Of a DNA stretch of 64,000 nucleotides, positions 18,048 to 26,372 are shown piece after piece (within the stretch, counting starts at the first letter, position 1; each line of letters opens with the position of its first letter). This DNA comes from a bacterium (GTDB lineage: Bacteria > Planctomycetota > Planctomycetia > Kolteriales > Kolteriaceae), in the NCBI GenBank assembly GCA_019748235.1, contig JAIEPU010000057.1, positions 1-64,000 of the forward strand, given 5' to 3'. The notes under the pieces were generated by a model. The model did no database searches and had not been told where the DNA came from. It saw only the letters and a program-made list of their open reading frames with translations. The position numbers and the translations under genes were made by a program.

Positions 18048-18553
18048 GCGGATGCCTCCTTCAAGCGATTCGCGCGACTCCTGAGTTCCTGCTCTTCTTC
18101 CTCCTTGAGGGCAGGTCCGGACAATGCATCGTAGATTACGAAATAATTCAGTAGTCCGGCGATGATCGTATAGATCACGGCGATATCCATTCGTTTGCCG
18201 AGCTTCAAATGAAGTTCATTCAATTCCTCTTCAGAGGGGGGAAGCTCGAAACTCTTGATCGGTTCAGGTAGCCAAACTCTTTGCTCGGGACTGTTCGCGA
18301 GCGCCGGAAGGGCCGCCAGTCCGACGCCGACCTGTGCCAGGTAACTCCACTTCTCTTGCTTATCCCATTGCACCCAAACGACTTTCCACGCTCCCTCCGC
18401 GAAGCCCGTCCAAAAAAGTCCGTGAATGCAAATCGCGAAGAGGAGAGCCTTACCGTAGCGGCCCTGGTACAGATGGCCGAGGCCTGGAATTAGCCAAGCC
18501 AGGAACGCGGCCAGATAGGGGTTTCCTAGTTTGAGCGGATATGGCGAACTCAT
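18044..18553 (-). CDS. DUF6677-like integral membrane protein
   Basis: A 169-residue membrane protein. The N-terminal hydrophobic hairpin with FLAWLIPGLGHLYQGRYGKA resembles the TM2-type helix pair and the planctomycete DUF6677 group (recognition from memory). A second hydrophobic segment is MDIAVIYTIIAGLLNYFVIYDAL, then an acidic/basic tail. The ATG at 18553 has AAGGA upstream; a TTG at 18568 lacks support. It overlaps the following 110-residue membrane protein by four bases. No function is known. Confidence 0.7.
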   Translation of the reverse strand: MSSPYPLKLGNPYLAAFLAWLIPGLGHLYQGRYGKALLFAICIHGLFWTGFAEGAWKVVWVQWDKQEKWSYLAQVGVGLAALPALANSPEQRVWLPEPIKSFELPPSEEELNELHLKLGKRMDIAVIYTIIAGLLNYFVIYDALSGPALKEEEEQELRSRANRLKEASA

Positions 18554-18739
18554 GCTGTCCTTCCGCAAATTTCCAATGTTTCAAGCATCTTTTCTATCGA
18601 GGGGGATGCTTCTTTGCTCCCAAGTTTCTCGGAACTCCTCGGATCCGTTACTTACACTGGGATTCCGAAAGGATCGCGACCCATCCAACCTGTAGAGGCA
18701 AACAGAGCGAATCCGCTGGGATGGTACCAGCCTGGCGGG

Positions 18740-20080
18740 TCAAATCCACCCCAAGCTGGCGAGAACGGCGGCCAGAATGCCATTCACCGCGAGAAATCCA
18801 CCCAGGATGCCGAGTGCGGCGGGAATCATCGGATGGACGAGACGGAGGCGATCAGTGATGCGGTCGAGTGCGACGAGAATGACGGGAAGTTGACGCTCTT
18901 TCGGCTTCTCGTCGATTCCTGTCAGTACATTCTTATCGACGTCACCTTCTCCCTCCGATGCTTTCGCCGACTCCCCCCCTTCTCCGAAGAGTCTAGCCGC
19001 GAGAGCGGGAGCCTCATCCCCCCCTTTCTTCTTTAGAGCGGCCAAATTGATCTTGGGTTGCGGCGTCCCGGCCGGGCACGTCACCTTCGGAGCGGATTCC
19101 TTTGGGGTGTTTGTCGCGGTGGGTAGTTCGTCTTCATCGTCAAACTTAGCCAAGAGTGAAGAAATGGCCTCTTGCGACAGCGATTCATTCTGGTCGGCAC
19201 CCGGTGCTTCCTCCTGCTCGAAAGTAGCTGTCATGTCCGCGGATTCTGAATCTCCGTTTTTCGGCACTGAAGCGGGGGCTGGCAATAAGTCTTCAGGCTC
19301 AACGGATCGTTCGGCGGCTTCTTCCTCGACCTGCTTCAAAGCAAGCGCGATCTCCGCCGCGACGAGATCGTCTACCTCGTTGCTGTCGGTCAGTTCAGTC
19401 ACGATATCGTTGGGCACGTGAACCGCTGCTTCCTTGGATGAGTCATCGGCAACAGGAGATTCCGCTTCCTTCCATGCATCATCCGTTTCATAAGCCGCCA
19501 CTTCTGGCAAAACAGTTGCCGTATTGGAAACCTCTAATTCTGCGGAGACATCGATGTCAGAGTCGCTCTCATCGTCATCGAGATTTTCGTTCAAACCATG
19601 AAAAGTGTTATCGACCAATCGGTCATGATCGCCCGGTACTTCGTCCACTTCATCGATCAGAAGATGGCTCATCTCGACATTTGATGGCGAGGAAGAAGAC
19701 TCGACCGCCGTCTCTTTCGTGTTCGCCGGTTCGTCATCGAAATTGGCTGTGGGATTCTCCATTTCCACAAGATCGTTGAGCAATTCGGAAGTCGGCATTT
19801 CTTCAGCCCATGTGGGCATGGGAGGTTCTGCGAGGAGTTTTGCTCGAACAGGATTCGGCGAGGGGATGGATCTGACGGAAGCTTTCACGCCAGCGAGAAG
19901 GAGGTCCTCCATCCAGTCATCAGGAGAGGAGGCATTGGGAATCGATTGAACATTGGTTGTTGCCGAGGAGTTCGGCATTCGCACCCCTTCCTCGGATTCA
20001 ATTGGGGCGAACGAATTGGCATTAGTCACCACGGGGTCGAGAGATTCGCCTTCGGTCGACGTTGGTTGGTCGGCATTCAT
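18740..20080 (-). CDS. Acidic, disordered tail-anchored protein, function unknown
   Basis: 446 residues, strongly acidic and low in complexity (many Glu, Asp, Ser, Thr, Ala), with no signal peptide. Two hydrophobic stretches at the extreme C-terminus (VHPMIPAALGILGGFLAVNGILA and AAVLASLGWI) suggest insertion with the long acidic part in the cytoplasm. The PTIE/LPPA-like repeats seem compositional rather than a domain. It is transcribed in the same direction as the two membrane genes downstream, with a gap of about 190 bases. The SD at the chosen ATG is poor. Confidence 0.6.
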   Translation of the reverse strand: MNADQPTSTEGESLDPVVTNANSFAPIESEEGVRMPNSSATTNVQSIPNASSPDDWMEDLLLAGVKASVRSIPSPNPVRAKLLAEPPMPTWAEEMPTSELLNDLVEMENPTANFDDEPANTKETAVESSSSPSNVEMSHLLIDEVDEVPGDHDRLVDNTFHGLNENLDDDESDSDIDVSAELEVSNTATVLPEVAAYETDDAWKEAESPVADDSSKEAAVHVPNDIVTELTDSNEVDDLVAAEIALALKQVEEEAAERSVEPEDLLPAPASVPKNGDSESADMTATFEQEEAPGADQNESLSQEAISSLLAKFDDEDELPTATNTPKESAPKVTCPAGTPQPKINLAALKKKGGDEAPALAARLFGEGGESAKASEGEGDVDKNVLTGIDEKPKERQLPVILVALDRITDRLRLVHPMIPAALGILGGFLAVNGILAAVLASLGWI

Positions 20081-20462
20081 GGTGTGAGACTCATTGCAGG
20101 CAAAGCGTTAACCGTCGGTGGCTGAATATTCCCTCGACAATACCCTGCCCATAAACATTGGCGACAGACACCCCGTCCCGAAGCGGACTGCTCCGTTAAA
20201 GTCTATCACATGACATGACAGCGTACGCAGAGAGTTTCAGACTTCTAACAGTGTCGTCGAACGAGTTATCGAACTTTTGATTCAAGTGATAATTCGAGCC
20301 ATCATGGCTTCCATTTCGTCCATACGACCGGCGCAACGGGAAGCGGTTCGCGCTGACATAACTCGAGGGGCTTTACCATCCCCAATTGATTTTCTTGAGG
20401 GCATCACTGCCCAAACGAGTTAAAATGCTGGTTCTATCCATCAAGTCGACTCTGAGGTGACA
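20081..20462. other. Divergent intergenic region, no gene seen
   Basis: About 380 bases between the acidic protein (minus strand) and the PVC cytochrome (plus strand). It presumably holds both promoters. No convincing element, RNA or small gene was seen. Confidence 0.4.
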
Positions 20463-23456
20463 ATGCGAGTTCGGTTTCCGGCAGCCTTCTTTTTTTTCTG
20501 CGGCATCCTGGGACTCGTTCCCATTCTCTCGGGCGAAGAATCGGAAAAGAAGCTCGATGACTTACTTCCCCGGATCTCGGCGAAGGAACCAGCCGAGGCG
20601 ATCAAATCGTTCGCGACACGTGACGGTTTTGTTTTGCAGTTGGCGGCGCATGAACCGGTGGTGGTTGACCCTGTAGATGCCGCCTTCGATGAGGATGGAA
20701 GACTGTTCGTCTGCGAAATGCGCGGCTACCCCTTTCCAGAAGATGAAGCGAAACCCATTGGCCGAATCCGCGTGTTATCCGATCGAGACGATAATGGCAT
20801 TTACGAAAAGAGCGACATTCTTGCCGACGATCTCTTTTGGCCAACAGGTATCGCGGTTTGGCAAGGTGGTTGCTTCGTCGTTGCCGCACCTGATCTCTGG
20901 TACTTGAAAGATACCAATGATGACGGCGTCGCCGATATTCGTGAAAAGGTATTCACGGGATTCGAACGAGCCAACGTCCAGGCACTCGCCAATAACCTGA
21001 AATGGGGATTGGACGGCTGGATCTATGGAGCCTCTTCCTCAAACGGTGGAAGCATTCGCCGTGTTGATGATCCCAAAGCTCCTGTCGTCTCCATTCGTGG
21101 ATCAGACTTTCGATTCGAACCCAAATCGCGACGATTCGAAGCGATCTCGGGAACCGCTCAATTCGGCAACTCATTCGACGATCATTACAATCGCTTCGTC
21201 TGCTCGAACAGCAATCACGCGGTACACGTCGCTTTCGATAGTCGTTACTTGCCGAATAATCGGTTCGTTTCGGTCCCTTCAGTTCTCGAAAGCATTGCCA
21301 AAGATGGAGCGGCGGCGCCTGTCTTTCGTACCAGCCAGGCTGAGCCCTGGCGGCTCGTTCGCACCGCGCGTCGGGCGGCCTCGGGACAGCCATTTGCCGA
21401 GACAGAACTTCATGCGACGGGTTTTTTTACCTCGGCGAGTGGAATCACCATCTATCGGGGAGACGCGTATCCACTCCACTATCGGGGTAATCTGTTCGTC
21501 GGCGATGTGGGGGGAAACCTGGTTCATCGAAAGAAGCTCACGCCGGATGGGCCGACGTTCGTCGCCAGCCGCCTGGAAGACGGAGTCGAGTTCCTGACCT
21601 CGACCGATAATTGGTTCCGTCCTGTCAATTTCGTCAACGCTCCCGATGGAACGCTCTACATCCTCGACATGTATCGCGAGACGATCGAGCATCCATGGTC
21701 GATTCCCGAGGATATCAAGGCCCATCTTGATTTGACGAGCGGGAAAGACCGGGGACGCATCTATCGGCTGACTCCTCCTGAATTCAAACGACGTGCGACA
21801 CCCAAGTTATCGTCCGCATCGACGCAGGAATTAGTTCAACTCCTCGGGCATACGAATGCCTGGCATCGAGAATCAGCCGCGCGACTTCTTATGGAACGGA
21901 ATGATGAGACGACGAAAGCGCACATCAGGTCTCTTCTCGCGGCGAAAAAAGATGGGCCGCGCCTCGATCAGCTCCATGCGCTAGGAATTCTTCACGGTTT
22001 GGGGCTGCTCGAGCAGCAAGACATTCTTTTGGGACTCGCTTCTGCCGACCCGTCCGTTCGAGAACAATCCGTTCGATATGCGGAAGGAATGATGTCGGAT
22101 GATCGGATGGCCCATGCCGTGGAGCGACTTGCGGAGGACAAGGATTTTCGAGTTCGCTGGCAAGTGGCACTCTCGCTCGGCTTCTCGGATTCGCCCCGTC
22201 GCGCGGACGATCTCCTCAAACTCGCGACGCATGATCCGAAAAGCGCGTGGATGCGAACGGCGGTTCTCCTCTCCTCCAGCAATGTCGAGCCTTCCATGCT
22301 GAAATCGCTTCTCAAAGAGAAGGATGACTCGCTCGCCCCTTTGGGCGAAGAGCTTTTGCGCATCGTTGCCGTCAAAGGAAACGCTAGCGACATCACATCG
22401 GCGGCATCAAGTCTGTCGGATTCTCCCTGGAGCAAATCGCGAAGGATCGCGCTCGCCGCGGCGTTTGCCGACGGACTCAGGCAATCGCAGTCCACCGGTA
22501 AACTTTGGCAGACAATCAATACAACCTCGGTCGGTGAGTCGCTGCGATCGCTCCTCAAGGAAGCGAAGACGATCGCAACCAATCACGAAGCCTCGGCGAC
22601 GGATCGTACGGAAGCTCTTCGCGCACTTCAATTGAGCCAGGACGATTTGGCAGATGAACTCGCCAAACTTCTGAATTCTCACGAGCCGCGAGAGGTACAA
22701 CTGGAATCGCTTCATATTCTTGATCGATCCTCTCGCGCGGATGTCGGTGAGCGAGTCGTCAAGGCGTGGAGCTCCGCAACACCGGGCCTGCGAGCTGAAA
22801 TGATCGAAGTACTACTTGCCCGACCTGATCGCCATGCCGCGTTGTGGGGGGCGGTCGAAAAAGGAGATATCCTTCCAGGGCAGCTTTCGAGCGCGGCTCG
22901 CCAGCGGCTTTTGAATTCCGTCGCGACGCGGGGCAATGAAAAAGCGAAGACGCTTCTCACCGCGGGAACGGCAAATAGGCAAGGAATTATTCAAGCTTAC
23001 CGAAAGGGGCTTGATGTGAAGGGGGATGACGTCGCGGGACGAAAGGTCTTCGAGCGGGAATGCGCGACCTGTCATCGTTTACGCGAAAAAGGGTATGACG
23101 TCGGACCGAATCTCGCCACCGTGACGAATCGAACGCCAGTGCAACTCGTCGATCATATCCTCGATCCTAATCTTGAAATCCTACCGACCTTCCTCGAGTA
23201 CACTGTCGTTCTCAATGACGGTCGAACGGCAAACGGACTTATCTCATCTGAAACTGCCACGAGCATCACGCTTAAAAGAGCAGAGGGTGTGGTCCAAACT
23301 ATTCCGCGCGACGAAATTGATGAGATCAAGTCGACGGGAAAATCCCTAATGCCGGAAGGTCTCGAACAGAAAATCAGCAAAGAGGAAATGGCGAATCTCA
23401 TCGCGTACCTGTTGAAGGCGTCAGACACGAGTCAAATTACAGGAACGCGCAAATGA
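20463..23456 (+). CDS. PVC-type membrane-bound dehydrogenase-domain cytochrome with HEAT repeats
   Basis: A 997-residue secreted protein with the architecture typical of Planctomycetes and Verrucomicrobia. It has a signal peptide (AAFFFFCGILGLVPILSG), then a beta-propeller sugar-dehydrogenase-like domain (about 40-430, with FVCEMRGYPFP and WGLDGWIYGASSSNGG). HEAT-like helical repeats cover about 440-830. A C-terminal heme c domain has CATCH (Cys867 to His871) and a following GPNLATV region. It is likely periplasmic and involved in oxidative carbohydrate breakdown, but no substrate is established for the family. The ATG at 20463 is preferred to the GTG at 20457 on SD spacing. Confidence 0.9.
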   Translation: MRVRFPAAFFFFCGILGLVPILSGEESEKKLDDLLPRISAKEPAEAIKSFATRDGFVLQLAAHEPVVVDPVDAAFDEDGRLFVCEMRGYPFPEDEAKPIGRIRVLSDRDDNGIYEKSDILADDLFWPTGIAVWQGGCFVVAAPDLWYLKDTNDDGVADIREKVFTGFERANVQALANNLKWGLDGWIYGASSSNGGSIRRVDDPKAPVVSIRGSDFRFEPKSRRFEAISGTAQFGNSFDDHYNRFVCSNSNHAVHVAFDSRYLPNNRFVSVPSVLESIAKDGAAAPVFRTSQAEPWRLVRTARRAASGQPFAETELHATGFFTSASGITIYRGDAYPLHYRGNLFVGDVGGNLVHRKKLTPDGPTFVASRLEDGVEFLTSTDNWFRPVNFVNAPDGTLYILDMYRETIEHPWSIPEDIKAHLDLTSGKDRGRIYRLTPPEFKRRATPKLSSASTQELVQLLGHTNAWHRESAARLLMERNDETTKAHIRSLLAAKKDGPRLDQLHALGILHGLGLLEQQDILLGLASADPSVREQSVRYAEGMMSDDRMAHAVERLAEDKDFRVRWQVALSLGFSDSPRRADDLLKLATHDPKSAWMRTAVLLSSSNVEPSMLKSLLKEKDDSLAPLGEELLRIVAVKGNASDITSAASSLSDSPWSKSRRIALAAAFADGLRQSQSTGKLWQTINTTSVGESLRSLLKEAKTIATNHEASATDRTEALRALQLSQDDLADELAKLLNSHEPREVQLESLHILDRSSRADVGERVVKAWSSATPGLRAEMIEVLLARPDRHAALWGAVEKGDILPGQLSSAARQRLLNSVATRGNEKAKTLLTAGTANRQGIIQAYRKGLDVKGDDVAGRKVFERECATCHRLREKGYDVGPNLATVTNRTPVQLVDHILDPNLEILPTFLEYTVVLNDGRTANGLISSETATSITLKRAEGVVQTIPRDEIDEIKSTGKSLMPEGLEQKISKEEMANLIAYLLKASDTSQITGTRK

Positions 23457-23465
23457 CCGCGATGA

Positions 23466-24695
23466 TCAAAGCACATCGAGGAAGCGATCAACCTCTTCCT
23501 CGGTGTTGTAATGCACGAGACCGATCCGCACCATCCCTTTCGGCTCCAGGCCAAGGGCCTCCGTAAGAGGTTGAGCGTAAAAGTTTCCATGCCACACGAA
23601 GATGCCGGCATCCGCAAGTCTCTGGTCGATCGACGCGGGATCTTCCGTTCGATGGGTGATGGAGATGGTCGGAACGCGTTCATGGCATCGAGCAGGATCT
23701 GTGATCCCCCAGATCCGGATTTCGGATTTGCTCTGAATCCCGGCAATCAATCGCTTGGCCAGATTCCTCTCCACCTCCTCAATCGTTTGCATCGCCGAAG
23801 ATAGAGCTTCTTTTCGCGACGCTTTCAATCCGATTTGTTCGCGGCCCAAGTCCGCCAAATAGTCGACCGCCGCCAGCGCCCCCGCGATCCCCTCCATGTT
23901 CGGCGTGCCGGTCATCCATCGATCGGGGATCTGATTGGAGGCGGGACGAACTTTGTATGCCGGAAGCGTCTCCAGCAGAGTTCTCTTTCCCCACAAGATT
24001 CCGACGTGCGGTCCGAAGAATTTGTAGGCCGAGCAAACGAGGAAATCGCATCCCCACTCTAGTGCATTCATCGGGCCATGGGGTGCATAGTGAACGGCAT
24101 CGAGATATACGATCGCCCCCACGTCATGAGCAAGCCGAGTTATCTCTTGGACGGGATGAATCGTACCCGTGGCATTGGAAGCACATCCGACAGCGACGAG
24201 TTTCGTGCGAGAAGAAAGCTTCGATTGAAAATCACTCAAGTCGAGTGTTCCATCCTCGGGACGGACACGAATCCTTTTCACGACGGCGCCAGCGTCGGAT
24301 GCTGCCCGAACCCACGGTGTGAAGTTCGCGTCGTGATCCGAGTCAGAGACGATCACCTCATCCCCTTCCCTCCATGTTCGACCGATCGCTCGGCTGATCT
24401 GAAAGGTGATGGTCGTCATATTGGCGCCGAAGACAATCTCTTCAGGGTCGGAAGCACCCATTAAATCCGCCATCGCTCGACGGGCTTCGTCCAACAAGGC
24501 GTCACTTTCTCGACTGGTGGCGAAGAGGCCGCCATGATTCGCGTTGCAGTGGAGCAAGTAATCGCCGATCCCATCAACCACTCGTTGGGGAACTTGGGTC
24601 CCAGCCGGTCCATCGAAGAAAATCGCTGGGCGGTTGTTGACCAACCGTGACAATGATGGGAACTGCTTACGAACTCGATTGATGTCGAACGCCAT
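23466..24695 (-). CDS. Class V aminotransferase, cysteine-desulfurase-like (VC1184 subfamily)
   Basis: PLP-dependent fold-type I enzyme of 409 residues. FFDGPAGTQVP at the N-terminus and SAYKFFGPHVG with the PLP Lys225 place it in the cysteine-desulfurase-like group known as the VC1184 subfamily. The position where true desulfurases carry the catalytic Cys reads VWHGNFYAQP, with no Cys, so sulfur mobilisation is doubtful. The ATG at 24695 follows a hairpin (24702-24738) that contains a GGAGG, so translation may be controlled by that structure. It follows the barrel-protein gene on the same strand. Confidence 0.86.
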   Translation of the reverse strand: MAFDINRVRKQFPSLSRLVNNRPAIFFDGPAGTQVPQRVVDGIGDYLLHCNANHGGLFATSRESDALLDEARRAMADLMGASDPEEIVFGANMTTITFQISRAIGRTWREGDEVIVSDSDHDANFTPWVRAASDAGAVVKRIRVRPEDGTLDLSDFQSKLSSRTKLVAVGCASNATGTIHPVQEITRLAHDVGAIVYLDAVHYAPHGPMNALEWGCDFLVCSAYKFFGPHVGILWGKRTLLETLPAYKVRPASNQIPDRWMTGTPNMEGIAGALAAVDYLADLGREQIGLKASRKEALSSAMQTIEEVERNLAKRLIAGIQSKSEIRIWGITDPARCHERVPTISITHRTEDPASIDQRLADAGIFVWHGNFYAQPLTEALGLEPKGMVRIGLVHYNTEEEVDRFLDVL

Positions 24696-24701
24696 AAATG
24701 C

Positions 24702-24738
24702 CTGAACCTCCACGCATCAAGGAAACGCGGAGGTTCAG
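24702..24738 (-). terminator. Strong hairpin between barrel protein and aminotransferase genes
   Basis: Perfect 10-bp stem CTGAACCTCC / GGAGGTTCAG with a 17-base loop. It lies downstream of the barrel-protein gene on the minus strand and covers the only GGAGG before the aminotransferase start. It has only a weak T tract, so it may be an attenuator or RBS-masking element as much as a terminator. Its loop resembles that of the hairpin at 26312-26342. Confidence 0.6.
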
Positions 24739-24775
24739 TGTATGGTTCTGGTCACCCAATGGGGAACCGTCTCGG

Positions 24776-26149
24776 TTAGAAGTTCGCAGGGAGCGTGGTG
24801 TAACGGTTCAGACGACCAAAGTAGTAGTTGAACAGAACTTGAAGTTCCCCATTGAAGCTTCGGTTATTGTTATTCGTCACGGGGACGACGCCCGCGAGAG
24901 TGAGCGTTGATCGTTGGCCGAATACGAAGTGCGAGCCTGCCGTCAGGTTGACGATGCTGTAATTCGCATTGGTATCGGTCAAGATCGTCGTGACATTGCC
25001 GTTGTTGATCGAGCCGTTGTTGACGGTATCCGCGTTGCCGAGCGCCTGGTTGTAGTGAACTTCGAAAATGGGCGCAATGCCTGTGATGAACGATCCTGGA
25101 TTCTTGTAAATCCAGTAACCGACGTTCCAGTCGAGGAAGAGGACGCTCGTATCGCTGTAATCACCGGCTTTGGCCAATGAGTTCGTTGAATTGTTAAGCA
25201 TGTAGACCGATCGGCCAGTGGCGTCCACATCGTACTGACCATAAATCTGCGTAAAGAAGCGGCCGGGCATGTAGACCAATCCCAGGTAGGGTGCCAGATG
25301 AGTTCCCTGGTTCTTCACTCGAAGGATATCCGATCCGTTTTGAGTTAAAACTTGATCGTTCGCGGTCGGGGTGGTGATCGAAAGACCTCCACCGAAAGCG
25401 ACCGTGTTCGATGAGTAGATCAATCCCTTCAGAAAGACCGTCACGTTGCCGAGCTGCGTGTTCGTCGAGCCGATGTTCGTGACGTCTTGTGTGGAATCGA
25501 GCGTTCCGGCAAAGGGAACTCGAACCTCAACGGACGTGTTCCCATTGAAGAATGTCTTCTCGAACCCTGGCACATACCGATTGACATTGGTGCCATTGGC
25601 CGTCAGCGGCACGCCGTTGAAATATTGATAGCCGAAGTAAACGCGGTCTTGTGGGAGGACACTCGTGTTTTCCGCGAGCTTGAGTCGCCCCACACCACCG
25701 CCCGTTCCAGGTGACGTGTTGATCGGCGTCACCCGCGTCGGGAAGAAGCCACCATCCGTGTACCCCTGAACGACGGTCGTTCCCCCCGCGGCTCCGAAGA
25801 AATCGCCAACCATATTCGGCGCAGCAAAGTTAGACGCAGAGGCGACGTCATACTGTCCAGCCAGCGCCTGGTCGAATGCCGAGTTCGTCTCGGGAGCGTT
25901 GTTGGCTGCTTGAGGGCTGGGAGCATTGGGAGACTGAGATGCATCAGCACTCTCCGCTGCTTTCGGTTGAATCTCGGTACTAGCCGACGGCGGAGAAGTC
26001 GACTCTTCAATAATCGCCGGATACGACGGCGGGCATGTATCGCAGCTCTTCTTCTTGCCGAATCCAGCGGCAAATGAGTCGCTTCCAATGACAATGCTCA
26101 GTGCGGCTGTCAGTGTGGCCAATCGGCGAGAAATAGGGAGCTGATACAC
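24776..26149 (-). CDS. Putative outer-membrane beta-barrel protein, copy B of a tandem pair
   Basis: 457 residues from a GTG start with AAGGA eight bases upstream. Signal peptide RRLATLTAALSIVIGSDSFAAG, then a mature N-terminus FGKKKSCDTCPPSYP, a Pro/Ser/Ala-rich linker, and a long beta-rich region of alternating polar and hydrophobic residues ending in an aromatic C-terminal Phe (LNRYTTLPANF), as outer-membrane barrels do. It is a clear paralogue of the product of 26373-27800, with near-identical blocks such as YFGYQYF, GLSITTPTAND and HFVFGQRSTLTLAGV. No specific family recognised; transport or adhesion are possibilities. Confidence 0.75.
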   Translation of the reverse strand: MYQLPISRRLATLTAALSIVIGSDSFAAGFGKKKSCDTCPPSYPAIIEESTSPPSASTEIQPKAAESADASQSPNAPSPQAANNAPETNSAFDQALAGQYDVASASNFAAPNMVGDFFGAAGGTTVVQGYTDGGFFPTRVTPINTSPGTGGGVGRLKLAENTSVLPQDRVYFGYQYFNGVPLTANGTNVNRYVPGFEKTFFNGNTSVEVRVPFAGTLDSTQDVTNIGSTNTQLGNVTVFLKGLIYSSNTVAFGGGLSITTPTANDQVLTQNGSDILRVKNQGTHLAPYLGLVYMPGRFFTQIYGQYDVDATGRSVYMLNNSTNSLAKAGDYSDTSVLFLDWNVGYWIYKNPGSFITGIAPIFEVHYNQALGNADTVNNGSINNGNVTTILTDTNANYSIVNLTAGSHFVFGQRSTLTLAGVVPVTNNNNRSFNGELQVLFNYYFGRLNRYTTLPANF

Positions 26150-26311
26150 GGCATGTATCCTTTGCGTGGACAAAATGACGCTTTCCTGCTTTCTGGATCG
26201 GAGCGTTCCGCTTATTAACTCGTTCAATTCCTTGAAGAATTCGTCGACTCAGCGTTAAAAGAAAACGGTTTTACGGCTCACGACGGGAGTGGGTATGACA
26301 AGAAATGAACA

Positions 26312-26342
26312 ATCTCCACGCACCGAAGGGAAACGTGGAGAT
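26312..26342 (-). terminator. Intrinsic terminator after barrel protein copy A
   Basis: Perfect 9-bp stem ATCTCCACG / CGTGGAGAT with a 13-base loop, followed on the minus strand by a T-rich run (TTGTTCATTTCTTG). It sits 30 bases past the stop of the gene at 26373. Confidence 0.7.
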
Positions 26343-26372
26343 CGCGTTCATCAACTCATGGGTCAGGTGATT

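Noticed and set aside
23466-24695. SufS/IscS-type cysteine desulfurase assignment
   Set aside because: No Cys is present in the catalytic loop and no suf or isc genes are nearby.
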